This document shows positions 45,991 to 53,928 of a stretch of DNA of 64,000 bases, in pieces. A program made the translations under genes and the position numbers. Every line of letters begins with the position of its first letter. The first letter of the stretch is position 1. This stretch comes from Hormoscilla sp. GM7CHS1pb (lineage in GTDB: Bacteria > Cyanobacteriota > Cyanobacteriia > Cyanobacteriales > Desertifilaceae). The notes beneath the pieces were generated by a model, which saw only the letters and a list, made by a program, of their open reading frames with translations, did no database searches and was not told the origin of the DNA. Location: NCBI GenBank assembly GCA_014323675.1, contig JACONN010000006.1, forward strand, positions 682,001-746,000, given 5' to 3'.

Positions 45991-46809
45991 ATGGCTCACC
46001 AACCCCGCAAGCGCTTTGCTCAACACTGGCTCCGCAGTGAACGGGTGCTCGATCGCATCATCATGGCGGCAGATTTGGACTCCGGCGATCGGGTGCTAGA
46101 AATCGGTCCAGGGACCGGCAGTCTGACTCGTCGATTATTGCCCCTAGTGGAGTCGGTAGTGGCGGTAGAAATTGACCGGGATCTATGCCGTAAGTTGACT
46201 GCGGGGCTGGGGAAGTCGGAAAACTTTCTCCTGCTGCAAGGGGATATCCTCTCTCTGGATTTGTCGGAGCTGCTGAGGTCTTTTCGGTCGTTCCAAAACT
46301 TAAATAAAGTTGTTGCCAATATTCCCTATAATATCACGGGTCCGATTCTGGAAAAACTGCTGGGCACAATTGAACATCCTGCTGCTTTTCCCTACAAGAT
46401 AATAGTGCTGCTCGTGCAAAAGGAAGTGGCCCAACGCCTAGTTGCCCGATCGGGCTCTAGAGCCTTCGGGGCCCTATCAGTGCGGGTGCAGTATAATGCG
46501 GAATGCGAGTTAATTTGTACAGTGCCAGCGTCCGATTTCTACCCACCTCCCCAGGTAGAGTCAGCAGTAGTGCGGTTGCGTCCCCGACAGTGCTCGCCTG
46601 TAGCAGTTGACCCCCGGCACCTGGAAATGCTGGTTCTGCTGGGTTTCGCCGCCAAGCGGAAAATGTTGCGCAATAATCTGAAATCAGTGGTCGGGAGCGA
46701 TCGCCTGATTGGGTTACTATCAGAATTAGGAGTGAATCCCCAAGCCCGGGCTGAGGACTTGAGTGTCAGTCAGTGGGTATCCTTGAGCAATCTCTTGGTC
46801 GGTTCGTAG
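45991..46809 (+). CDS. rsmA: 16S rRNA dimethyladenosine transferase
   Basis: RsmA (KsgA) dimethylates the two adjacent adenines in the 3' hairpin of 16S rRNA during small-subunit assembly. 272 residues: QPRKRFAQHWLRSERVLDRI at the N-terminus, SAM-binding motif VLEIGPGTGSLTRRLLP, acidic EIDRDL, motif IV NIPYNITGPI and the C-terminal KRKMLRNNLKSV helix. The family usually starts with a QxFLxD-like segment, present here as QHWLRSE. It is complete and preceded by an AT-rich spacer of 190 bases. Confidence 0.95.
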   Translation: MAHQPRKRFAQHWLRSERVLDRIIMAADLDSGDRVLEIGPGTGSLTRRLLPLVESVVAVEIDRDLCRKLTAGLGKSENFLLLQGDILSLDLSELLRSFRSFQNLNKVVANIPYNITGPILEKLLGTIEHPAAFPYKIIVLLVQKEVAQRLVARSGSRAFGALSVRVQYNAECELICTVPASDFYPPPQVESAVVRLRPRQCSPVAVDPRHLEMLVLLGFAAKRKMLRNNLKSVVGSDRLIGLLSELGVNPQARAEDLSVSQWVSLSNLLVGS

Positions 46810-47319
46810 TAAACACTTTAGTCTCATGGCCCGCCGTGGGTTCAAACCCACGGCTAATAGCTAAAGTCGGTTGAAAACCGACTGAAAACATTATGGAAAA
46901 GGTATTTTATATTTTATCTTCGTTTCCCCCTCGTTACGCACGGCTCCGCCTGGGAACGAGTTCTAGAGGCTCTGCCTCGATATAATTGAGAATGGTGCAA
47001 GATATGAGTAGTAAACACTTTAGTGTTTCGGGGGACGCGCTCACTCACAGTCCGAGGCCGCCACTCACTGGAGGCAGAGCCTCAGACTGAGCATTCCCAG
47101 GGAGACCCTGGGAACGAGGGTATGGCCAACTGAGCATTCCCAGGGAGACCCTGGGAACGAGGGTATGGCCAACTAGCCCGCGCAGGCGGGCTTTGTTCAT
47201 GTAGCCCCACCCTAAAGGGTGGGGGATCTGGTGCAGGCAAAGGTTCGGGCGGAGGTTCGGGCGCTGCGGAGGGATAGGTTAAATTAAAAGAAAGGTTAGT
47301 AGTGGAAAGGAGAGGATAG
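46810..47319. repeat. 510-base spacer made of dispersed and tandem repeats
   Basis: From left: CGTAGTAAACACTTTAGTCT; the two-palindrome REP-like unit GCCGTGGGTTCAAACCCACG GC plus AGTCGGTTGAAAACCGACT (46828-46887); a second GTAGTAAACACTTTAGTGTT TCG (47006); two tandem copies of a ~43-base unit GAGCATTCCCAGGGAGACCC TGGGAACGAGGGTATGGCCA ACT (47088-47174); and AGCCCGCGCAGGCGGGCT plus GTAGCCCCACCCTAAAGGGT GGGG (47175-47226), the repeat also found inside lnt. No gene recognised. The rre1 promoter must lie at its right end. Confidence 0.85.
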
Positions 47320-47991
47320 ATGTCAACACAAGTATTGCTGGTAGATGACGAACCGGGCGTGCGCGAATCAGTACAAGCCTATCTGGAAGAGAGTGGTTTT
47401 AGCGTTGAAGTTGCCAGCAACGCTATTGATGGCTGGGAAAAGCTACAAAAGCAGGTACCTGAGGTAGTGATTACAGACATTATGATGCCCGAGGTAGATG
47501 GCTATCAGTTTTTGCAGCAAATGCGGGAAGACCATCGGTTTAAGGGTTTACCAGTGTTGTTTTTAACCGCCAAAGGCATGACAGGAGACCGCATCCAAGG
47601 CTATGACGCCGGGTGTGATGCCTATTTGCCTAAACCCTTCGATCCCGACGAGTTGGAGTCAATAGTCAAAAATCTGGTGTTACGTCGCGCCCAGATGGGT
47701 GGAACGGAACTTGATGACATTAAAACTCAGCTGAATCAAATTCAGGGTCTGATCCAAAACGGAGGCACGCTCGGCCATAAGACCCCACCGATGAAATTAG
47801 ACTTCACTCCCAGAGAACAGAGTGTCCTGAACTTAGTCGTAGAGGGACTGATGAACAAAGAAATTGCCCGCCGCCTGGAAACCTCTCTACGAAATGTGGA
47901 AAAATATGTCAGCCGCTTGTTTGCCAAAACTGAGACCAACAGTCGGACTGAGTTAGTGCGCTTCGCCCTGGAACATGGGTTGACTACATAA
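47320..47991 (+). CDS. rre1: NarL/LuxR-type response regulator, Rre1/Ycf29-like
   Basis: 223 residues. The receiver domain has VLLVDDEPGVRESVQAYLEE, phosphoacceptor Asp53 (ITDIMMPEVDGYQF) and Lys of LPKPFDPDEL; a linker with a short coiled segment; and a LuxR-type HTH (TPREQSVLNLVVEGLMNKEI ARRLETSLRNVEKYVSRLFA). It closely resembles the cyanobacterial stress regulator Rre1 (partner kinase Hik2), the homologue of plastid Ycf29. It binds DNA when phosphorylated and controls heat, salt and light responses. An AAGGAGAGG ribosome site lies before the ATG. The symbol is given by similarity. Confidence 0.85.
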   Translation: MSTQVLLVDDEPGVRESVQAYLEESGFSVEVASNAIDGWEKLQKQVPEVVITDIMMPEVDGYQFLQQMREDHRFKGLPVLFLTAKGMTGDRIQGYDAGCDAYLPKPFDPDELESIVKNLVLRRAQMGGTELDDIKTQLNQIQGLIQNGGTLGHKTPPMKLDFTPREQSVLNLVVEGLMNKEIARRLETSLRNVEKYVSRLFAKTETNSRTELVRFALEHGLTT

Positions 47992-48028
47992 ACAACCCCT
48001 TATGGTAGGGCGCTACTCTCATAGCCCA

Positions 48029-48057
48029 GAAACCCGGTTTTTCCGGGTTTAGTTTTT
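48029..48057 (+). terminator. Rho-independent terminator after rre1
   Basis: AAACCCGG and CCGGGTTT form an 8-bp stem with a 5-base T loop, followed by AGTTTTTG. It lies 38 bases after the stop codon. The stem is the same AGAAACCCGG repeat that occurs inside lnt and downstream of hemG. Confidence 0.7.
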
Positions 48058-48307
48058 GATATCTGTCATCAACTGTTTCACAGTGGCCAAGGAGGTAGAC
48101 CAGCTAAACTGTTACCCTTATGCTTGGCGATTAGACTAAAAAATCCAAGTAGTAAAGGCCGTGACTCTCAGGGTAAAATTGACAAAATTGAAACCCCTGT
48201 AGGTTGTCAGTTGTAGGTTGTCAGTTGTAGGTTGTCCGCCTTCGACTAAGGATTAACTATTAACAACTAACAACTAACGAATAACGACTAACAACGAAAG
48301 ATATTTT
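48058..48307. repeat. Spacer with short tandem repeats
   Basis: GTAGGTTGTCAGTT is tandemly repeated at 48201-48232 and TAACAAC/TAACGAC-type heptamers at 48253-48296. Otherwise no gene or RNA recognised. Confidence 0.7.
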
Positions 48308-49024
48308 CTACATACGCTGAGCCAAGTTTTTCCCATGAGTATCAGTGCCGCAGGTATGCAGCAGACCGCCGTAGCGTTCTGCTAATTGTCGAACCCGCTC
48401 AGTTTGCTTGGGGCTAGGTTTCCAAGGATTAGGGTTATTGTAGGCGTAGTAGGTTTCCACGCCATCAATGCCCCATCGCGCTGCTTCTGGAATCAACTGG
48501 GCCGCTGAACGACGACGGTAACGTTCCGGATGAGCGAGCACGGCTAAACCACCCGCCTGATGAATGGCCGCAATGACATTCGGCGCTTGAAAATCGCTGT
48601 TAGTGGGAGCCTTACCCTGTATATAGGGTTCCATGCGCGGGTGTTCCGGGTCGAAGCCATAGCCCAGAATGTGAACCTCTGTTTTCAGCAAGTTAGCATT
48701 AATTTCTATCCCACTCCAGAGTACCGGTGCCCGACCCAAGGGATGATCTGCTTTCCAGTTTAAGAGCCAACTCCGAGCAAGTTGATAGCCCCCCACGCTG
48801 TGGTGATCCGTAATGGCGAGTCCTTGCAGACCGATCGCGATCGCCTGAGACATCAGATCTTCTGGTTTCAGCTTTCCATCAGAGAAGATCGTGTGCATGT
48901 GAAAATTGAAATCATGGGGACAACTGTCTTCATCAATGCTCTCAAACACTTCCCTTAATCTTCTTGCCGACTCATTTTCTCCTGCTAGCTTGGGTGAACT
49001 CGGAACTTCAACTACATTAACCAT
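48308..49024 (-). CDS. PHP-domain phosphoesterase
   Basis: 238 residues of the PHP superfamily: FNFHMHTIFSDGKLKPEDLM (metal-binding His-x-His), GLQGLAITDHHSVGGYQLA (Asp-His-His), ILGYGFDPEH, GLAVLAHPERYRR and the C-terminal TCGTDTHGK. Members hydrolyse phosphoesters (histidinol phosphate, 3',5'-nucleoside bisphosphate or oligoribonucleotides) using a trinuclear metal site. The substrate cannot be fixed from sequence. The N-terminal 35 residues are an unconserved tail. Confidence 0.88.
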   Translation of the reverse strand: MVNVVEVPSSPKLAGENESARRLREVFESIDEDSCPHDFNFHMHTIFSDGKLKPEDLMSQAIAIGLQGLAITDHHSVGGYQLARSWLLNWKADHPLGRAPVLWSGIEINANLLKTEVHILGYGFDPEHPRMEPYIQGKAPTNSDFQAPNVIAAIHQAGGLAVLAHPERYRRRSAAQLIPEAARWGIDGVETYYAYNNPNPWKPSPKQTERVRQLAERYGGLLHTCGTDTHGKNLAQRM

Positions 49025-49675
49025 CTCACCTTACCGCTTCTAATTACTGACTCTACTATAGCCAACTTTTAATTTTGTAACTTTGCATACACAACCTCTC
49101 GGGCGATCGGAGAGTGGTCAGTCACCGCACCGGCCTTGGCGAATTTTTGGGGATGTTATCAGTAATTTGAGGATAATTGATAATTAATCATCAGATATAT
49201 GACTACTTATGACTATTCATATTAACCATCAACGGGTGCATCTAGTGATTTACAAATGTAGCAATTAAAAATTGAGAATCCTGTCCGATCTATAGCCCAT
49301 CCATAAAATTTCATCATCTGTAGGTTGGGTTGAGGCACGAAACCCAACCCCGTGCGGCGCGCTTGTTGGGTTTCGCTAGCGAAGCGTGCTCTACCCAACC
49401 TACCCAGAGATCTTTTTTATTACGGTTAATCATCCGGACTTGATATGAGAAGCTAAAATTCAAAATTTCTCCATTTTCCATTGACAATTTGCAATTAGCC
49501 CCGTACCATTCGCAAATACAAATGCTTGCATTGAGATGCTCCCACCATCAACAATCAGGTAGCAGAGGGAGCTGTTGATGTTGCAGTGGACATATTCACA
49601 TCGAATGGCCAGAAACCCGGTTTTTTGGAAAAACCGGGTTTCTTAATGCCAAATTTCCTGGCAGATTAGTTTACT
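49025..49675. repeat. 650-base spacer with inverted repeats
   Basis: At 49319-49348 GTAGGTTGGGTTGAGGCACG AAACCCAAC is opposed by GTTGGGTTTCG and TCTACCCAACCTAC (49364-49404), forming a long interrupted hairpin; part of the same element recurs at 61349. At 49610-49646 AGAAACCCGGTTTTTT and AAAAACCGGGTTTCTT form a strong palindrome about 30 bases after the leftward hemG stop and can act as its terminator. No gene recognised. Confidence 0.75.
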
Positions 49676-51124
49676 TTATAGCTGGGATTGCAAATACTGA
49701 TTAATATCAGCGGCACGTCCGGTAGCCCTGACCACGCAGTCTGGCAAAGCGACGCCATCAATATAGTTACTACACAGATAAATACCTGGCAACTGCTGAA
49801 GATTTGTAGATATCTGCTGCCAACGCTGTTCGTGACCGAGAGTATACTGAGGAATTGCCCGTTGCCACAGATGCACCGCTAAGACTTTTGGCCGTGCATC
49901 AGGCTTGAGCAGAATTTTACACAAGTCCTGATGGACCGCTCCAGCAATTTGCTCGCTGTCTAAATCAGTAATTTCTGGGTCTGTGGCACCACCGATATAG
50001 CTAGTTAGCACTTGCCATCCTTGGGGTGCCCTACCTGGAAACAGACTGGAAGTCCAGATCGTACCCAGAGTTCTAATTCCCTGACTTCTAGGAATCAGAT
50101 TACCAAAGCCCCGTAGAGGATACTTGAGAGCAGATATGGGGTAGGCTAAAACAACGCTAGCTACGGGTGGGTAGTAGAATTTCCGTAAGGCTTGGCTAGC
50201 TGGGGATGCTAGGGGTTGCAACAACTCAGCTGCCACATAAGCTGGTGAGGTGATAACTACTGTCCGAGCTTCTATCTGCCGAACATCTTCCGCTGTGGCA
50301 AATCGCGCTATGTAGGTTTGCTGCTCGGTAGGATGCAAACTGGTAAGACGCCACTTCAGTTTCACCGCATCCCCTAGTTGGGAGGCGATCGCCTCCGGTA
50401 AGGCTTGCAACCCCTGCTTCAAGGAGCCCAACTCTCCTGGTTTAGTTTTCGGCAAGTTAGGGTTTGGTATCACCGGTTTCCGGTTTTTCCGGGACATTAT
50501 TGCCCCAGCTAACAGTCCGCCGCCGACCGATTCTAACTGTACCACGCGCCGAAAAGCCGCAGCGGCACTCAACTGATTCACATCACCAGCATAAACCCCA
50601 GAGACAAAAGGCGTCACCAGGCGTTCCGTCACCTCTGCACCCAGATGACGCCCGAAGAATTGAGCTACCGTCTCCTCGCCACCCTGTTGAGACAATTGCG
50701 CGCCCATTGCTGGTGGCACAAACCCCAAGGCACCGATCAGGGCCCGGAGTTTTCCCGGCCCACTCAGTAACTGGGAGCTGATAGCTGCTGGTGGACTCAT
50801 GGGCACTGGATGCAGCTTTCCCTCCCAATAGACAAAACGAGGTAAGCGGCGGTCAGCCAGAATCAACTCCTGTTCTAGTCCCACATCGACAATCAGCTGC
50901 AGGAGCTCTGGTTTCGGCTGAAAACTATTGGGGCCTTCTTCCCAGAGAAATTCCCCTGAGCTTTCTGTAGTGATGTTCCCCCCGACTCGTCCGGTGCTTT
51001 CAGAGACTAAAATCTGCCTGTGATGCTGCTCGTGCAAGCTGTAGGCCAGAGTCAAGCCGCTAATACCTGCACCGACAATCAGGGTATCGAAGACCTTGGC
51101 GGAAGGAGTAGCTGTCTCGGTCAT
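49676..51124 (-). CDS. hemG: Protoporphyrinogen IX oxidase, HemY/plant-type PPOX
   Basis: 482 residues. The FAD-binding motif VGAGISGLTLAYSL begins at residue ~17, followed by GRVGGNITTESSGEFLWEEG PNSF, the PPOX family signature. Other conserved parts are FVSGVYAGDVNQLSAAAAFR and the C-terminal LPGIYLCSNYIDGVALPDCV. The enzyme oxidises protoporphyrinogen IX to protoporphyrin IX with O2, membrane-associated, directly after HemF in the heme/chlorophyll path. It is called hemY in Bacillus and hemG in some annotation schemes; it is not the E. coli HemG flavodoxin type. The start overlaps the DUF2811 stop by ATGA. Confidence 0.93.
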   Translation of the reverse strand: MTETATPSAKVFDTLIVGAGISGLTLAYSLHEQHHRQILVSESTGRVGGNITTESSGEFLWEEGPNSFQPKPELLQLIVDVGLEQELILADRRLPRFVYWEGKLHPVPMSPPAAISSQLLSGPGKLRALIGALGFVPPAMGAQLSQQGGEETVAQFFGRHLGAEVTERLVTPFVSGVYAGDVNQLSAAAAFRRVVQLESVGGGLLAGAIMSRKNRKPVIPNPNLPKTKPGELGSLKQGLQALPEAIASQLGDAVKLKWRLTSLHPTEQQTYIARFATAEDVRQIEARTVVITSPAYVAAELLQPLASPASQALRKFYYPPVASVVLAYPISALKYPLRGFGNLIPRSQGIRTLGTIWTSSLFPGRAPQGWQVLTSYIGGATDPEITDLDSEQIAGAVHQDLCKILLKPDARPKVLAVHLWQRAIPQYTLGHEQRWQQISTNLQQLPGIYLCSNYIDGVALPDCVVRATGRAADINQYLQSQL

Positions 51125-51354
51125 AGGGCATAGGGAGAATAATTGAACAAAGCGTCTAGATAGATCCGGGCAGCTCTACGATAACTGTATTCTGCCTCTG
51201 GAGTTTTACCATTTCCATTTTGCAGCAAAAACAGAGACAGAGCTGCAGAAAATACCCGGTCTTGGTCCCAGTCGGGATGGCTATCCAAGTAGGTTCTGAC
51301 CGATTCGTGCAGATCTTCGGGGATTTCTGCCAGGATACTCACGTTGGTGCGCAT
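51121..51354 (-). CDS. DUF2811 protein
   Basis: 77 residues from ATG 51354: MRTNVSILAEIPEDLHESVR TYLDSHPDWDQDRVFSAALS LFLLQ, then SYRRAARIYLDALF. This is the cyanobacteria-specific DUF2811 family; the ribbon-helix-helix-like amphipathic pattern suggests a small DNA- or protein-binding role, but none is shown. The frame extends upstream to 51471 with unrelated residues, so the internal ATG is chosen. It is translationally coupled to hemG (ATGA), which hints at a link to tetrapyrrole synthesis. Confidence 0.8.
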   Translation of the reverse strand: MRTNVSILAEIPEDLHESVRTYLDSHPDWDQDRVFSAALSLFLLQNGNGKTPEAEYSYRRAARIYLDALFNYSPYAL

Positions 51355-51453
51355 GTCTAGCCTCCATGATAATGTAAATGGGCCCGATACGTCATCGCTT
51401 ACCGACGGCGGGACTCGGAACCGACCATCGGTGTCTCCACCGGTAGTGCGACT

Positions 51454-51500
51454 AGCGCACAATAGAAACACCGATTAGGTCGGTCGCTCTATTGTGCGCT
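51454..51500. repeat. 12-bp perfect inverted repeat with inner stem
   Basis: AGCGCACAATAG (51454-51465) and CTATTGTGCGCT (51489-51500) enclose ACCGATTAGGTCGGT, itself self-complementary. It lies about 100 bases upstream of the DUF2811-hemG start on their promoter side and could be an operator or a cruciform-forming repeat. Confidence 0.6.
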
Positions 51501-51694
51501 CACAGATCCTGGGATTGTCAATGTTGCGAAATGTTGCAACTGGCCTTCTGTCAGAAAATTTTTCACGAAAGAATCAGCCTTTCAGGGGGATTTTCGTTAC
51601 ATTCCTTTACAAACAGGGGCAGATCGGGGTCTTAAGAGGCTCAACCGAGAAATCCCCAATCAAATTTAAGAGACCCGATCGTACCGTGCTCCCT

Positions 51695-51766
51695 TGTGGA
51701 AAACCGGAGGTTTTATTGTGGAAAACTGTCCTAGGCTTGTGGAAACAATGTGGAAGCTGTGGGGAT
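51695..51766 (+). promoter_or_regulatory. Cluster of five DnaA-box-like TGTGG sites
   Basis: On the + strand: TGTGGAAAA at 51695, TGTGGAAAA at 51717, TGTGGAAAC at 51738, TGTGGAAGC at 51749 and TGTGGGGAT at 51758. The complement TTTTCCACA is the reported cyanobacterial DnaA-box form. Spacings are 22, 21, 11 and 9 bases, close to whole helical turns. An A+T-rich tract with TTAATTG/CTAATTG repeats follows (51779-51860). The cluster lies between the divergent starts of DUF2811-hemG and the 3' side... of no gene on the right; HD-GYP ends at 51906. dnaA and dnaN are not in the window. Confidence 0.5.
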
Positions 51767-51905
51767 TTTTCTGGCAAATGATAAGAATCACAAACTGTAT
51801 GACAAATTATGCCAAAAATTGTTAATTGTTAATTGCTAATTGCTAAAATCAGCAAAATCAGCCCAAAGATCTTGACAAATGCCATAATGTCTGTTATAGG
51901 ATACT

Positions 51906-53582
51906 TCATTCTTCATCCAGAAGTGGTAAGCTGTAACCGATAACTTGATAAACTTGGCGTTGCTCGAACAGATCGACTAAGTCGCGGTTGATTTTGTTGG
52001 CGGCGGCTTCCTTACGCATGATTTTCAGCACGGTTTCCACGGGGAAGGCGTCCTTGTAGGGGCGATCGGGGGCTGCCAGAGCGTCGTAAATATCAGCAAT
52101 AGTGATAATCTGAGTTTGAATGGGAATATCTGGCTGCTTTAGAGCTCGGGGGTAGCCGCTGCCATCTAGCTTTTCGTGATGGCAATAGGCAATAATGGGA
52201 ATATCTTGAAGATGGGGAGTCCAGGGAATGCGTTTGAGAAACTCGTAGGAGTGAGTGACATGAGCTTCGACTGCCAACCGTTCTGCTGGCGTGAGAGTTC
52301 CCTTAGTAATCATCAGTTGAGCCATTTCTTCTGGTGATATCAGTGGTTTGAGCTGACCATCAACATCCAGATAACTGTATTCAGAAATTGCCCTCAGTTG
52401 ATCGATTACCTCTGGACGCAAAACCTCTGAGGAGTGCTCTTCCCACGGTTCTGGTTCATTGACTTTAAGTAGTAGCTCCCAATAAGAATTCAGTTGCTCA
52501 ATATTCTGGGTAACTTGGGTATCCAGTTGCTCTAGCTGATGGCAGTTCTGACATTCCCGATCGCCCTCGTGGGTCGGATGCTCTAGTATATACTTGAACT
52601 TAGCTTGAGCGCATTCCATTTCCAGGGTACGTTGTGCCAGGGCAAACCTGTGACGAATCACCTCCAACTGTTCGGGATATAGTTTTTTGCGCTTCTGCAA
52701 AATTGCTTCAGGAACCCCGAGTTTGCCAAAGTCGTGCAACAGAGAAGCGTAGCGAATTTGCATGATTTGGCGATCGCTCAACTGAATCGACCTCATTGGT
52801 CCAGTGGTCACAGCATTAATTTCTTTGCTGAGGGTGACAGTGAGTTTCGCCACTCGTTCCGAATGACCAGAGGTGATCGGGTCTCGGGCTTCTATTAACT
52901 GAACAGACGCCTTGACAAAGCCTTCAAACAGGTGTTCTATACTTTCTTGCAGGTGATTTCGTTCAATGGAAATTGCTGCCATCGACGCCAGACTGCGGAC
53001 TATGCGCTCTTCTGATTGAGAATAAGGCTGAGTCACCAGTAGGGCATTCTTATCTGTGATTACCGCCTCTGGACTTACCTTGCGATTCAGCAATTGCAGC
53101 ACGCCTATTATCTCGCCATTCTGGTTTTGCATGGGCAGGACCAACACCGAGCAAGTGCGGTAAGAAAAGTCGCGGTCAAAATTGCGGTCCAGTTGATAGG
53201 GGACTTGTGGTGGTAAATTATAGGCATCGGGCAAATTTAAGCTTTCACCCGTGATTGCCACATACCCGGCCAAGCTTTTTGGGGTTATCGGCATGGCAAA
53301 TTCCCGAAAGGAGGCCGTGAGCAGAGAATCGTTTTGCGCTGCCTTAAAAAGCAACATATGAGTTTCATGGCTGCGATCGAGCAGATATAAACTCCCAGCG
53401 TCACTACAAGTAATTTCCCGACTCTTCTGTAAAATTAAATTTAGTAATTCCCCCAAGTCATAGCTGCCCGAAAGCGCTGTCCCTACACCCAGCAGTTGCT
53501 CAATCAGTTCCGCCCTACGTTCTGATTCGAGCCAGTGCCAGTCATCTTGGTTAAATACAGTCTCCAGATGCAATCCATCCAT
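51906..53582 (-). CDS. GAF-HD-GYP cyclic-di-GMP phosphodiesterase-like protein
   Basis: 558 residues. A GAF domain (~20-205: LLNLILQKSREITCSDAGSL YLLD, CSVLVLPMQNQNGEIIGVLQ LLNRK) is followed by an HD-type phosphohydrolase: TSGHSERVAKLTVTLSKEI, YASLLHDFGKLGVPEAIL (HD pair), and, after an insert of about 140 residues with a CQNC pair, AYCHHEKLDGSGYP in place of the HD-GYP signature and IADIYDALAAPDRPYKDAFP. The family cleaves c-di-GMP; activity here is inferred. The insert between HD and GYP motifs is unusual in length. The 3' end faces the DnaA-box cluster. Confidence 0.85.
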   Translation of the reverse strand: MDGLHLETVFNQDDWHWLESERRAELIEQLLGVGTALSGSYDLGELLNLILQKSREITCSDAGSLYLLDRSHETHMLLFKAAQNDSLLTASFREFAMPITPKSLAGYVAITGESLNLPDAYNLPPQVPYQLDRNFDRDFSYRTCSVLVLPMQNQNGEIIGVLQLLNRKVSPEAVITDKNALLVTQPYSQSEERIVRSLASMAAISIERNHLQESIEHLFEGFVKASVQLIEARDPITSGHSERVAKLTVTLSKEINAVTTGPMRSIQLSDRQIMQIRYASLLHDFGKLGVPEAILQKRKKLYPEQLEVIRHRFALAQRTLEMECAQAKFKYILEHPTHEGDRECQNCHQLEQLDTQVTQNIEQLNSYWELLLKVNEPEPWEEHSSEVLRPEVIDQLRAISEYSYLDVDGQLKPLISPEEMAQLMITKGTLTPAERLAVEAHVTHSYEFLKRIPWTPHLQDIPIIAYCHHEKLDGSGYPRALKQPDIPIQTQIITIADIYDALAAPDRPYKDAFPVETVLKIMRKEAAANKINRDLVDLFEQRQVYQVIGYSLPLLDEE

Positions 53583-53694
53583 TTTTTCCTCCCTCTCTTG
53601 GTAGACCGCAGTTTGGCTCCCTAACTGGCGATCGCCCGATCGCCATCGGAGAGATTAAACTAAACAAGACTGTCGCCAGCCCTGTTCGTCTTCA

Positions 53695-53928
53695 AAACCG
53701 GACGTGAGACTTTCACCTCATCCGGCTCCTCGGTTTCCCTATCCCGTTTCCGGGTGCGGCTTGATTGACTACCATCTATTCGCGTTTTCTGATGATGGCA
53801 GTAGTCATGGAGCAATTGCAGATTGTCATACCTATCCTTACCGCCTAATGATTTCGGCAGGATGTGGTCTACTTCCCACTTATCCCCGTCTATAAATAGC
53901 CTTCCGCAGTGTCCACATTGGGTGTAAT
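53695..53928 (-). pseudogene. Group II intron 3' remnant (HNH tail and domain V)
   Basis: On the minus strand the sequence encodes CGRLFIDGDKWEVDHILPKS LGGKDRYDNLQLLHDYCHHQ K, the HNH end of an intron-encoded protein, followed by EEPDEVKVSRPVLK and domain V (53695-53728). The rest of the intron is missing: an IS with 24-bp ends begins at 53920 inside the HNH codons (after CXXC-type CxHCG). The host gene of this intron cannot be told; nothing obvious remains. Confidence 0.8.

Noticed and set aside
46837..46858. GGGTTCAAACCC resembling a tRNA T-arm
   Set aside because: It is part of the palindromic REP-like unit; no acceptor or anticodon arms surround it.
50464..50828. Open frames inside hemG on both strands
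   Set aside because: hemG is full length and conserved; these are shadows in GC-rich sequence.
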